From Ferruginibacter sp. (GTDB lineage Bacteria; Bacteroidota; Bacteroidia; Chitinophagales; Chitinophagaceae): 64,000 bases of DNA. Positions 19,504-28,232 of this stretch are shown one piece after another. Positions within the stretch are counted from its first letter, which is position 1. Each line of letters opens with the position of its first letter. The notes beneath the pieces were generated by a model, which saw only the letters and a program-made list of their open reading frames with translations, made no database searches and was not told the DNA's origin. The stretch covers positions 186,001 through 250,000 of the forward strand of contig JAGOAX010000002.1 of assembly GCA_017983695.1 (NCBI GenBank), read 5' to 3'. Position numbers and translations under genes: made by a program.

Positions 19504-19620
19504 ATTATTAATTGAAATGCAAAAATCATTAAAAAAAATTTAACAGTGCTTTAAACTCTGTTGTGCAACCTAAGTCTTAAAAGCGTATTTATTATTCACC
19601 TTTATTTAAACACATTTATT

Positions 19621-20529
19621 ATGAAAACGAAAATTAATCTTTCCATGTGGCTTGCTGCCTTTGCAGTATTGGGAGCCCTTACATTTACCAGTTGTAAAAA
19701 AGAAACCAGTGCAGGTACTGTATCAGATAACAGTACCCCTGCAGAAGTTGCTGCCACAGTAAATGCCTCAACTGAAGATGCAGAGTCAGAAGAACAATTT
19801 GACGATGTATTTAACATTACTGCCAGTATAAGTGCAGAAGATGCAGGCGAAGATTTAGGCATGGGCACCAATGTATCTGCAGGATTAGGGGAACCAGGCA
19901 TCAGGCTTACTCCAACAACGCCACGCTGCTATACAGTTACTGTAGTACCAAGGCAGCCCGGTGTTTTTCCAAAAACAGTGACCATTGATTTTGGTACTGG
20001 CTGTTTAGGCCGGGATGGTAAGTTCCGTAAAGGAAAAATTGTAACGATTTATACCAACAGAATGCTTGTACCCGGCGCAAAAATCAGCACTACATTTGTT
20101 GGCTATTCTGTTGACAGCTTTAGTATTGAGGGTACTCATATTACAGAAAATACCAGCACTTCTAATATGCAGGGGTTAAAAGTAAGTGTAATAGATGGCA
20201 AGATTACCAATACCAACACTGGTAACTGGCGTAAATGGAACAGCACTAAAAATATACTGCAGATCGAAGGCAACGGTACACCAAACTTCCCTATAGATGA
20301 TGTTTATAAAATAACCGGCGGGGCAAGAGGTTCTAATTCTTTCGGCCATAACTGGGCTTCAACCATTGTTGAGCCACTGATTAAGAAGTTTACCTGCCGT
20401 TGGATTGTTAAAGGTACCGTTCGCCTTATAAGAGATGGTCGTGAAGCCTTGATAGATTATGGAAATGGTAACTGCGATAACCTTGCTATTATCTACATTA
20501 ATGGTGTTGGACATACAATTAGATTATAA
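19621..20529 (+). CDS. Lipoprotein, paralogue 1 of a three-member family
   Basis: 302 residues from the ATG at 19621 (an upstream in-frame ATG at 19561 would bury the signal peptide). The lipobox is FTSCKK. The body carries two similar beta motifs, TIDFGTGCLGRDGKFRKGKI in the middle and LIDYGNGNCDN near the C-terminus, which also define the genes at 21551 and 22515. It is the most divergent of the three and has a longer acidic N-terminal linker. The family is unknown to me; a surface or periplasmic beta-sandwich lipoprotein is the most that can be inferred. A terminator follows at 20606. Confidence 0.7.
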   Translation: MKTKINLSMWLAAFAVLGALTFTSCKKETSAGTVSDNSTPAEVAATVNASTEDAESEEQFDDVFNITASISAEDAGEDLGMGTNVSAGLGEPGIRLTPTTPRCYTVTVVPRQPGVFPKTVTIDFGTGCLGRDGKFRKGKIVTIYTNRMLVPGAKISTTFVGYSVDSFSIEGTHITENTSTSNMQGLKVSVIDGKITNTNTGNWRKWNSTKNILQIEGNGTPNFPIDDVYKITGGARGSNSFGHNWASTIVEPLIKKFTCRWIVKGTVRLIRDGREALIDYGNGNCDNLAIIYINGVGHTIRL

Positions 20530-20605
20530 TGTAAAAAAAAATATTGCTTTTTTGAAAACTAGGTTGTACATTTATCCTAGTTTTCATAGGGTACGGATTA
20601 AAAAC

Positions 20606-20638
20606 GGGCCAGGGTTTCTACCCAGGCCCAATTTTTTT
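20606..20638 (+). terminator. Rho-independent terminator after lipoprotein paralogue 1
   Basis: Stem GGGCC-A-GGG / CCC-A-GGCCC (one A-A mismatch) with a 6-nt loop, followed by a T8 run. An additional 11-bp inverted repeat, TGAAAACTAGG / CCTAGTTTTCA, lies just upstream at 20553-20586. Confidence 0.8.
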
Positions 20639-20711
20639 TAGCTATTTCTTCGCTTTAAATGCCCCATTTATAAAGATATTTTTAATCAATCTAAACTCTT
20701 TTTTCAAGCCT

Positions 20712-21395
20712 TTATAGTTCAATTTGTTTAAACCTATAGCCCAAATGGTTAAAATGTTCAAGTACTTTGGGTAAAGCATAATGCATACGATCATATGCTT
20801 TTTCACTATCGTGAAAAACAATGATAGAGCCAGGATATACATTATTCTTAACCTGCTCAAAACATTTTTGTGGCGTAAGGCTGGTCACCCAATCGCCTGC
20901 CAGAACAGACCACATTATAGTTGACAATTTATAATTTGTAGTTGGCAACTGGCGGAGTTGAGATTTTTTAATACGGCCATAGGGTGGTCGGAATAATGGA
21001 GAACTGATATATTTTTTTGCTGCTGTAATGTCATTTAAATAATCTTCATCTGTACTTTTCCAACCATTTATATGGTGCATGGTATGATTACCAATAGTAT
21101 GCCCTTCATTAATGACCTGTTGATATATATCAGGAAATTTCTGCACATTATCACCAATGCAGAAAAAAGTGGCTTTTGCATTATATTTTTTTAATTCGTT
21201 TAATACAAAAGGAGTAATTGTGGGGTGAGGTCCATCATCAAAACTGAGATAAATAGTTTTTTCTGTTGTTTTTATATCCCAGATACAACCAGGAAAAAAT
21301 TTACGCAACCACCATGGTGTAGTAGTGAAGTATAGATCTTTCTTTAAGAATCTGGCCTTCAATTCCTGCCAAAATTGTGGTGTAACATTACTCAT
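20712..21395 (-). CDS. Polysaccharide deacetylase family protein (NodB domain)
   Basis: 227 residues of the CE4 NodB fold: SFDDGPHP (residues 51-58, catalytic base and metal Asp), NHTMHH (metal His pair), FRPPYGR and a closing IVFHDSEKA. All CE4 motifs are present, so metal-dependent N- or O-deacetylation of a glycan is likely. There is no signal peptide, only a short aromatic N-terminal segment, which suggests a cytoplasmic or membrane-peripheral enzyme. A TAAATTTG element 4 nt before the ATG suggests a leaderless mRNA. It lies on the opposite strand between two lipoprotein paralogues. Confidence 0.88.
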   Translation of the reverse strand: MSNVTPQFWQELKARFLKKDLYFTTTPWWLRKFFPGCIWDIKTTEKTIYLSFDDGPHPTITPFVLNELKKYNAKATFFCIGDNVQKFPDIYQQVINEGHTIGNHTMHHINGWKSTDEDYLNDITAAKKYISSPLFRPPYGRIKKSQLRQLPTTNYKLSTIMWSVLAGDWVTSLTPQKCFEQVKNNVYPGSIIVFHDSEKAYDRMHYALPKVLEHFNHLGYRFKQIEL

Positions 21396-21399
21396 ATCT

Positions 21400-21407
21400 C
21401 AAATTTA
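21400..21407 (-). promoter_or_regulatory. -7 promoter element (TAnnTTTG) immediately before the deacetylase gene
   Basis: The minus strand reads TAAATTTG, exact consensus, 4 nt before the ATG at 21395. Confidence 0.65.
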
Positions 21408-21550
21408 CATTCAAATACCTTTAAAATTAAATGTAAGTGTATGATTTTGAGTATAAAAAACTCATTTTCAGGCACAATTTTTACCCTGTTTCAGCGTTTT
21501 AACCTATAATATCCATCCTATAATCCGTCATAGGTATTAAAACTAATTCT

Positions 21551-22408
21551 ATGAAAACGAAAAACCTTCTTACCATATTAGCAGTTATTGTTATGCTGTT
21601 AACCTTTACTTCCTGCAAAAAAGAAAATACTGTTATTGTTACCTCCGAAGAAAAGGAAACTACAATTGAACTGGGTACCGGCCAGGCTGTTGCAGATAAT
21701 ATTACCGAAGATGCCAATGAAGCATTTATGGAAGCCGCAGCAAATAAAAATCTGCTGGGAAATATTTTAACTAATCAAATTGTTACTACAACAAATATTT
21801 TATCCTGCGCATCTGTAAGTGTTAATCCTGGATCAGGTTTTCCAAAAAATATTATTATAGATTTTGGCAATGGCAGCTGCACTTCATCAAATGGTATTGT
21901 TCGGAAAGGAAAAATAAATATTGTACTTTCTGATTCTGTAAGAAAGGCCGGCAGTACAGCTGTAATAACTTTTAATAATTTTTATATAAATGGCTTTAAA
22001 AAAGAAGGCACTGTAACCTGGACGAACACCAGTACTATAACCACTAAAGGTTGGCAGCGCAAAGTAGAAAATGGGAAAATAATAGCTCCCGATGGAAGGT
22101 ATTGGTTACATAGTGGTATAAGGGATGCAGTACAAATTGCCGGTACCACCACTCCAAATACCTTATTAGATGATGCATATTTAATTACCGGTAACCATAC
22201 TGTAACGAATTCAAGTGGTAAAACAAGAAATTGCTATATAACTGAGGCGTTGCAAAAGAAAACTGCTTGCGAAAACATCGGTAGTGGAAAATTAAAAATA
22301 GAAGGTAATAACCATAACGCCATAATCAATTTTGGCGATGGTACCTGTGATAAAATAGCCACTATATCAATTGATGGTAATGCCCCAATAACAATTCAAT
22401 TACGATAA
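21551..22408 (+). CDS. Lipoprotein, paralogue 2 of a three-member family
   Basis: 285 residues; lipobox FTSCKK. Central motif IIIDFGNGSCTSSNGIVRKG followed by INIVLSDSVRKAG and FKKEGTVTWTNTS. C-terminal motif AIINFGDGTCDKIATISIDG echoes the central one, suggesting an internally duplicated beta unit. A Cys occurs in each FGxGxC motif and also in LQKKTACENI. It is closely similar to the next gene over the whole length. No function known. Confidence 0.72.
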   Translation: MKTKNLLTILAVIVMLLTFTSCKKENTVIVTSEEKETTIELGTGQAVADNITEDANEAFMEAAANKNLLGNILTNQIVTTTNILSCASVSVNPGSGFPKNIIIDFGNGSCTSSNGIVRKGKINIVLSDSVRKAGSTAVITFNNFYINGFKKEGTVTWTNTSTITTKGWQRKVENGKIIAPDGRYWLHSGIRDAVQIAGTTTPNTLLDDAYLITGNHTVTNSSGKTRNCYITEALQKKTACENIGSGKLKIEGNNHNAIINFGDGTCDKIATISIDGNAPITIQLR

Positions 22409-22514
22409 ATAGTACTTACTGTAATTCTTTATACATATTTTCTAAAAAAATGATTTGAATTTAAACTTAGTGATTTGAAGATGGTCTTATCCCGAAATTA
22501 TCAAATCACAAAAA

Positions 22515-23375
22515 ATGAAAACCAGTATGAAAACCGGAAATTATTTATTAGCAGCTGCATTGGCGGTATTTTCTTTAACTGCATGCAAAAAAACAAATAC
22601 AGCTGCTGCACTTGAAGAAATTGAAACCACGTTTGACATAAGTACCAAACAGGCTATTGCCGACAATCTTACCCAGGATGATAACGATATTTTAGATGAA
22701 GTAGCTGCAAGTAATGATTTAAGTGGCAATTATACAATGGGGCCAATTATAGTAATGGATATTATAGGCAGTTGTGCCGTGATTACCATTAGCGGAAATT
22801 TTCCGGCAAAGAATATTAAAATTGATTTTGGTGCCGGTTGTACCAATGGCGCTGGCGTAACACGTAAAGGAATTATAAATATTGTACTAACCGATTCCAT
22901 ACGCAAAACAGGAAGCATTGCAACTGTTACATTTAATAACTACTATATAAATAACTTCAAAAAAGAAGGCACTATAACCTGGACAAACACTACAGTTGCA
23001 GGGTCTAATACCCCTAGCTGGAACCGGAAAGTAGAAAATGGAAAAATTTCTGCTCCATCCGGTGATTTTTGGTTACACACTGCCAATATCAGCATCACAC
23101 AAACTGCAGGAGCAAATACACCTAACAACTTAACAGATGATATTTTTACCATAAGCGGTACAAGAACCACCAGCAATGCTGCAGGCAGGTCTCGTACTGC
23201 AACAACAATAACAGCTTTACAAAAGAAAACTGCATGCAGCAATATAGATAAAGGCCAGCTGCAGGTACAAGGGGCAAACCATATTGCTGTTATAGATTTT
23301 GGTGATGGCAGCTGCGACAGGTTAGCTACTATTTCAATTGATGGCAACACCCCAAGAACTATACTACTACGTTAA
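22515..23375 (+). CDS. Lipoprotein, paralogue 3 of a three-member family
   Basis: 286 residues; lipobox LTACKK. It shares with the preceding gene the central motif KIDFGAGCTNGAGVTRKGI, INIVLTDSIRKTG, FKKEGTITWTNTT, WNRKVENGKI, ALQKKTACSNI and the C-terminal VIDFGDGSCDRLATISIDG. The two lie 106 bp apart and look like a tandem duplication. The start could also be the fifth codon (second Met). A weak terminator follows before gltX. Confidence 0.72.
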   Translation: MKTSMKTGNYLLAAALAVFSLTACKKTNTAAALEEIETTFDISTKQAIADNLTQDDNDILDEVAASNDLSGNYTMGPIIVMDIIGSCAVITISGNFPAKNIKIDFGAGCTNGAGVTRKGIINIVLTDSIRKTGSIATVTFNNYYINNFKKEGTITWTNTTVAGSNTPSWNRKVENGKISAPSGDFWLHTANISITQTAGANTPNNLTDDIFTISGTRTTSNAAGRSRTATTITALQKKTACSNIDKGQLQVQGANHIAVIDFGDGSCDRLATISIDGNTPRTILLR

Positions 23376-23398
23376 ATTTTTTGGATTGATATTTAAAG

Positions 23399-23426
23399 AC
23401 CGTTCCTGTTAAAGGGCGGTTTTTTT
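23399..23426 (+). terminator. Probable rho-independent terminator after lipoprotein paralogue 3
   Basis: ACCGTTC / GGGCGGT stem (five Watson-Crick pairs and two G-T pairs) with an 8-nt loop and a T7 tail from 23420. Weaker than the others in the window. Confidence 0.55.
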
Positions 23427-23465
23427 ATTTATACAAATCAGGTTTATTATAGTTATTCCGCATTG

Positions 23466-23473
23466 TATCTTTG
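23466..23473 (+). promoter_or_regulatory. -7 promoter element (TAnnTTTG) immediately before gltX
   Basis: TATCTTTG, exact consensus, 4 nt before the ATG at 23478. It makes the upstream in-frame TTG at 23463 impossible as a start for this transcript. Confidence 0.7.
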
Positions 23474-23477
23474 CCGC

Positions 23478-25001
23478 ATGAGTAAAGTAAGAGTTCGTTT
23501 TGCACCAAGCCCTACGGGTGGTTTGCATTTAGGCGGGGTACGTACCGTGTTATATAATTATTTGTTTGCAAAAAATAAAGGCGGCAGTTTTATTGTTCGT
23601 ATTGAAGATACCGACCAGACAAGATTTGTAGCTGGTGCTGAGCAATATATTTTTGATTGTCTTAAATGGTGCGGTATTGAACCTGATGAAAGTCCGTTGC
23701 ATGGCGGCGAATACGGACCTTACCGCCAAAGCGAAAGAAAAGAAGCCGGTATTTACCAGGAGTATGCTGATAAATTAATTAAAGATGGTCATGCTTATTA
23801 TGCATTTGATACGCCGGAAGAATTGGAGCAGATGCGTAACGAATATAAATCAGCAGAAAATCCTTCACCGCAATACGATCATCATTTGCGTATGAAAATG
23901 AAAAACTCATTAACGCTGATGCCGGATGAAGTAGAAAAACTATTAGCTGCAGGCACAAGGCATGTAATAAGAATTAAAATGCCGGAGCATGAAATAGTAT
24001 CGTTCACTGATATGATACGTGGCGAAATTAAAAATGAAACCAGCCTGGTAGATGATAAAGTATTATTGAAAGCTGATGGTATGCCCACATACCATTTAGC
24101 GGTAGTTGTTGATGATTATTTAATGGAGATTACCCACGCATTCAGGGGTGAAGAATGGTTACCCAGCGCCCCGGTACATGTATTGCTTTGGAAATATTTA
24201 TTTGGATTAGATAAAATGCCCGAATGGGCTCACTTACCATTGATATTAGGCCCAAGTGGCAAACTGAGTAAACGTGATGGGGCTAAATATGGTTTCCCTG
24301 TTTTTGCAATGAACTGGACAGACCCAAAAACAAATGAACTTACTGAAGGGTTTAAAGAAAAAGGATTTTTACCGGAAGCCTTTATTAACCTGCTGGCATT
24401 ACTGGGCTGGAATGCCGGTACAGAACAGGAAATGTTTACCAAAGAAGAATTGATTGAAAAATTCAGCATTGACAGGGTACACAGTGGTGGTGCTAAATTC
24501 GATTATGAAAAAGCAAAATGGTTTAACCATGAGTGGATTAAAAAAATGACAGTTGATAGTTTAAAGCTAAATGTTAAGAAGCTGTTTGATGCAAAGAATA
24601 TTACCATTACTGATGAATCGTATTTTGAAAAAGCAATTGAACTGGTAAAAGACAGGTGTACTTTAATTCCTGATTTTTACGAGCAGAGTATTTTCCTGTT
24701 CAATACTCCCGCCACTTTAGATCTGGATACTGTAAAACCAAAATGGAATGACGACAAAAAACAATTTTTTGTTGATTGGATAAACAAATTAAAAGATATC
24801 AGCGACTGGAATGCTGTTACCCTGGAAAATGATTTTAAAGAACTGGCCACATCAAAAAATATTAAACCCGGCGAATTGCAATTACCACTTAGAATAATGC
24901 TGGTAGGGGGAAAATTCGGGCCACCAGTTTTTATTATTGCCGCAATGATTGAAAAAGAAGAAACTATTAAGAGAATTGAAAACGCTTTAAAAGCACTATA
25001 A
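23478..25001 (+). CDS. gltX: Glutamate--tRNA ligase
   Basis: Class I aminoacyl-tRNA synthetase charging tRNA-Glu. 507 residues from the ATG at 23478. HIGH-type motif in RFAPSPTGGLHLGGVRT near the N-terminus; KMSKS-type motif GKLSKRDGAKYGFPV near residue 255; ENPSPQYDHH and HAFRGEEWLPS are also typical GluRS segments. The C-terminal anticodon-binding helical domain is complete. The start is supported by the promoter element that ends 4 nt upstream. It has its own promoter and a shared terminator with the convergent gene at 25039. Confidence 0.96.
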   Translation: MSKVRVRFAPSPTGGLHLGGVRTVLYNYLFAKNKGGSFIVRIEDTDQTRFVAGAEQYIFDCLKWCGIEPDESPLHGGEYGPYRQSERKEAGIYQEYADKLIKDGHAYYAFDTPEELEQMRNEYKSAENPSPQYDHHLRMKMKNSLTLMPDEVEKLLAAGTRHVIRIKMPEHEIVSFTDMIRGEIKNETSLVDDKVLLKADGMPTYHLAVVVDDYLMEITHAFRGEEWLPSAPVHVLLWKYLFGLDKMPEWAHLPLILGPSGKLSKRDGAKYGFPVFAMNWTDPKTNELTEGFKEKGFLPEAFINLLALLGWNAGTEQEMFTKEELIEKFSIDRVHSGGAKFDYEKAKWFNHEWIKKMTVDSLKLNVKKLFDAKNITITDESYFEKAIELVKDRCTLIPDFYEQSIFLFNTPATLDLDTVKPKWNDDKKQFFVDWINKLKDISDWNAVTLENDFKELATSKNIKPGELQLPLRIMLVGGKFGPPVFIIAAMIEKEETIKRIENALKAL

Positions 25002-25003
25002 AA

Positions 25004-25032
25004 AACTGGGCAGTTTTAAAAACTGCCCAGTT
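25004..25032. terminator. Bidirectional terminator between gltX and the convergent membrane-protein gene
   Basis: A perfect 14-bp inverted repeat AACTGGGCAGTTTT / AAAACTGCCCAGTT. On the minus strand it is followed by TTTATA-type T-rich sequence; on the plus strand by ACTATTTTATT. It fits both convergent genes. Confidence 0.85.
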
Positions 25033-25038
25033 ACTATT

Positions 25039-26547
25039 TTATTCTTCCGGTGCAGCATACCATTTTCGGTATAATTTTCTAAACAAGGGTTCCAACAAAA
25101 TCAGTAAGATAAGGCTTCCTGCTATTTCGGCTATTAAGAAATATAAAGCGGTATTATCCGGTGCTGTTGTTATTTGATTATTATATCCCGGCTCGTAATA
25201 GCGGCGGTATTTCATGGCTTCGTTTAATGCCACAAAAACCAAGGGAATAAATGGCGTCATAAATAAAAACAAATTCAATGCAATACCCTGCACTGCCCGG
25301 CGTATTGTAGCCCCATATATAGAAAGTGCAATGCCTGCAAATAATACATAGTACACAATCATAAAAGAAAGAACAGCGGTTTCTTCCCCATTGCTCATCA
25401 CCATCATCAACGCTGTAAAAATGGCTAAAACAACAGCAGTTAAAACACCAAGAAAAAATGTTTTTACAGTAGAATGGCGGAAAATAAATACCAGTAATGT
25501 TAACCCCAGGGTAATATAATAAAACACCCGCAGGTAAATATCCCAATCTTCTATCCAGGCATATTTCTTTTGTACAATATTATCAATACCATAATTAATG
25601 CTGTATAAGGAATATTTCTTTTTAATCTTTACTTCGTAAGAATCATTCTCATTATAAGTAACATTATAATCGCTGTAAGTGTACCGCCTGCTGGAAGCAT
25701 ATTTTATTTTAAATGCCTCCATACGTTTTAATAACGCTGCCCTGTCAGGCTTTTGGTAATTCCTTATAATGGCACGGTACATATCTGCTGAAGACAATAT
25801 TTTTTTCGCTGAATGAGTATCTCCACTGTAAGAATTTACAAAAACATAGCCAGGGCATCTAAAAAAAACATAAAGAGAGTCGGTAATTTTTACTACACTA
25901 TCTGTTTCATTGAACTTTCTTCTCAGCTCTGCTGTATCAATGTATTGAAACGATGGACGGTCAACATAAACTATTTCTGAAATGACTGTGTCCACCATAT
26001 CCTGCATTTCGACTGGCGGTGCTGGCAACGGCCTGTTTACAAGCCTGCAGGTATCATCATTCCATTGCAATGGCAGCATACCATATTCAAGTTTACATAC
26101 ATTGGTATTTATCTCGTTAATATCATTTACAATTTCATCGTTACCGTATTGCTGGTTAGCCCTGAATGTTTCCACCGCCGAAGGGATAAAACAAACCGCC
26201 ACCATAGCGCCAATACTTATAAAATACAGCATAAAACTTTTTAGCCCGTCCCACACAAACCAGTTACCATACCGTTTAAATACATTAAAGCGCAACAAAA
26301 AAATCAGCCAGAAAACAAAACCAATAAAAGCAATAAGTCCAATAAAAGTATTCCAACCGCTAAGGTTACTGTATTGCTTGGCATCAAAAAAAACTAAAAA
26401 ACAAAATCCAGTTAATACCAAAGCAAACAACACAGCAAAGTACACTACCAAATGTGTTCTTGCAGCCCATGTAGTTGGCTTATTACGTAATAACCTGTTA
26501 TCAAGCTTTTGTATAAAAGATGGTACTAGCGGCCTTTTAATATTCAT
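25039..26547 (-). CDS. Multi-pass membrane protein, probable partner of the adjacent ABC ATPase
   Basis: 502 residues. Three N-terminal membrane segments (about 33-55, 65-87, 100-122) are followed by a ~200-residue extracytoplasmic region with PPVEMQDMVDTVISEIVYVDRP. At least five more membrane segments fill 345-495. This layout resembles ABC-2/FtsX-like permeases with a large loop. The gene starts 21 bp after the ATPase stop on the same strand, so a two-component ABC system is the natural reading. I do not recognise a named family and the substrate is unknown. Confidence 0.7.
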   Translation of the reverse strand: MNIKRPLVPSFIQKLDNRLLRNKPTTWAARTHLVVYFAVLFALVLTGFCFLVFFDAKQYSNLSGWNTFIGLIAFIGFVFWLIFLLRFNVFKRYGNWFVWDGLKSFMLYFISIGAMVAVCFIPSAVETFRANQQYGNDEIVNDINEINTNVCKLEYGMLPLQWNDDTCRLVNRPLPAPPVEMQDMVDTVISEIVYVDRPSFQYIDTAELRRKFNETDSVVKITDSLYVFFRCPGYVFVNSYSGDTHSAKKILSSADMYRAIIRNYQKPDRAALLKRMEAFKIKYASSRRYTYSDYNVTYNENDSYEVKIKKKYSLYSINYGIDNIVQKKYAWIEDWDIYLRVFYYITLGLTLLVFIFRHSTVKTFFLGVLTAVVLAIFTALMMVMSNGEETAVLSFMIVYYVLFAGIALSIYGATIRRAVQGIALNLFLFMTPFIPLVFVALNEAMKYRRYYEPGYNNQITTAPDNTALYFLIAEIAGSLILLILLEPLFRKLYRKWYAAPEE

Positions 26548-26568
26548 TATAAATGATGTTGCTGTATT

Positions 26569-27717
26569 TTAAAAAAATCGTTTGGTGCTGTAAGTAATAT
26601 CCCTGAAATAAGTAACGGCTATACCGGCAGCAATCATCTTACCTATTATTTCCTGTGCAGACAATGCAGATGAAATGATGGTATAAAAACAGCCGTTAAA
26701 CTGCAGTTCAATATTTCCTCCGCCAAATAAGTTTATGATGCTGTCCCTGTCGGCAGTTGTTTCAAACTCAACTGCATTGCTGGTGATTTTTTCCTCTTTA
26801 TCATTACTGCTGTATAAACAATTACCCTGCTTAATAAAAATTACGGTATCTGCAACTTTTTCCACTTCATGCAATTGCTGGGAGCTGAGTATAATGCCCA
26901 TGGGGTTATGTGCACCCTTGGCCATAAAAATCAAATCGGTTAAAATGGTTTGTTGTGCATTAATATCCAGGTTAGCCAGTGGCTCATCTAAAATTAATAA
27001 CCTTGGCTTTTGCAATAATATCCGTGCAATTTCAAAACGGGTGCGGTAACCGCTGCTTATCTGGTTCCAGGTAAGATGTGCGTAGCTGCTGAGGTTTAAA
27101 CGCTCCAGCATAAAATTTACCATCAAATCATTTTTTGCACCATACACGCCTGCAATAGAAGCGCTGAAATGTAAATTATCTTTCAGCCTGCCGTACCATT
27201 TGGGAATGCGCTGCGGAATAAATGCAATATGATTTTTTATGGCATAGTGATCGGGCTTCTGCAATAAATGATATTTTATTTCGCCATTATTTAACGCCAA
27301 TTGCCCGGCAAGGCAACGCAGTAAAGTTGTTTTACCATTACCGTTTTCTCCAACTACCCCCAACACATTGCCTGTATTTATGGCAAGGGAAATTGGCTTT
27401 AAACTAAAATTTCCACCGCTGTATGTTTTAGAAATTTTATCAGCATTTATCAATGGATATTTTTGATAGCTGCTGCCTGTATGTAATGCTGCTGCCTGGC
27501 CTAAAATATTTTCTGCGGTAGCAATAAAATCTCCAGGCAGGTTTTTAGTATCTTTCGAATTTTCATATTCATGATATTGCCTGCTCCAGCGGATAGCATT
27601 TTCAATAAGGGGATCACTCCCGGTATCCAGGCAGAAGTCCAGCGTTCGTCTAACTGCAACAGAGTAATCGCCATGTTTTAAATAAGATGAAATTTCGGCA
27701 GCTGCTGGTGCATTCAT
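26569..27717 (-). CDS. ABC transporter ATP-binding protein with N-terminal extension
   Basis: 382 residues. The first ~90 form an unfamiliar helical extension (SSYLKHGDYSVAVRRTLDFC). The ATPase domain has Walker A GENGNGKTT, Q-loop AFIPQRIP, signature ISSGYRTR in place of LSGGQ, and Walker B LLILDEPLANLD with the catalytic Glu. The H-loop position reads SSQQLHEVE where most ABC-2 ATPases have SSHxLxEVE, so the switch His appears to be Gln. A ~100-residue C-terminal domain follows, as in ABC-2 exporters. It is paired with the downstream membrane protein. Confidence 0.82.
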   Translation of the reverse strand: MNAPAAAEISSYLKHGDYSVAVRRTLDFCLDTGSDPLIENAIRWSRQYHEYENSKDTKNLPGDFIATAENILGQAAALHTGSSYQKYPLINADKISKTYSGGNFSLKPISLAINTGNVLGVVGENGNGKTTLLRCLAGQLALNNGEIKYHLLQKPDHYAIKNHIAFIPQRIPKWYGRLKDNLHFSASIAGVYGAKNDLMVNFMLERLNLSSYAHLTWNQISSGYRTRFEIARILLQKPRLLILDEPLANLDINAQQTILTDLIFMAKGAHNPMGIILSSQQLHEVEKVADTVIFIKQGNCLYSSNDKEEKITSNAVEFETTADRDSIINLFGGGNIELQFNGCFYTIISSALSAQEIIGKMIAAGIAVTYFRDITYSTKRFF

Positions 27718-27818
27718 AAAATAAAAATGAAGGGTAAATTAGTAATACACAAAATAGGAAACTATTGCAGATATTTACCGATTAGATTTACTTTTACAAA
27801 ACTTTAATAATTGCTGTT

Positions 27819-28232
27819 ATGAAAAAAGACAGGCCCGTAAGGGTTTTAGTAGCCAAAGTAGGCCTTGATGGTCATGACCGTGGCGCAAAAGTTATTGCAA
27901 CAGCATTACGTGATGCTGGTATGGAAGTAATTTATACCGGCCTGCGCCAAACACCGGAAATGGTGGTGAATGCAGCTTTACAGGAAGATGTGGACGCCAT
28001 CGGCATCAGCATTTTAAGTGGTGCACACAATACTGTTTTTCCAAAAGTAATTGCATTGATGAAGGAAAAAGAAATGAATGATGTGCTGCTTACAGGCGGC
28101 GGCATTATTCCCGAAGATGATATGAAAACATTACATGCAATGGGTGTTGGAAAATTATTTGCCCCAGGTACCAATACACATGAAATTGCTGATTATATAA
28201 AAGCTTGGGTTAAAGAGAACAGGAATTTTTAA
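27819..28232 (+). CDS. Stand-alone cobalamin-binding domain protein (methylmalonyl-CoA mutase small-domain type)
   Basis: 137 residues equivalent to the C-terminal B12-binding domain of acyl-CoA mutases. [20 protein letters not shown] contains the DxHxxG motif that supplies the cobalt-coordinating His. ISILSGAHN and [13 protein letters not shown] complete the Rossmann-like site. In such cases the catalytic domain is a separate protein, as in isobutyryl-CoA mutase-type enzymes; no large subunit is in the window. Methylmalonyl-CoA epimerase at 49.2 kb belongs to the same pathway. It converges on the TRIC gene, with a 4-bp overlap of 3' ends. Confidence 0.9.
   Translation: MKKDRPVRVLVAKVGLDGHDRGAKVIATALRDAGMEVIYTGLRQTPEMVVNAALQEDVDAIGISILSGAHNTVFPKVIALMKEKEMNDVLLTGGGIIPEDDMKTLHAMGVGKLFAPGTNTHEIADYIKAWVKENRNF

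Noticed and set aside
20459..20641. Plus-strand 60-codon frame at the end of lipoprotein paralogue 1
   Set aside because: It overlaps the real gene's end and runs through the terminator hairpin.
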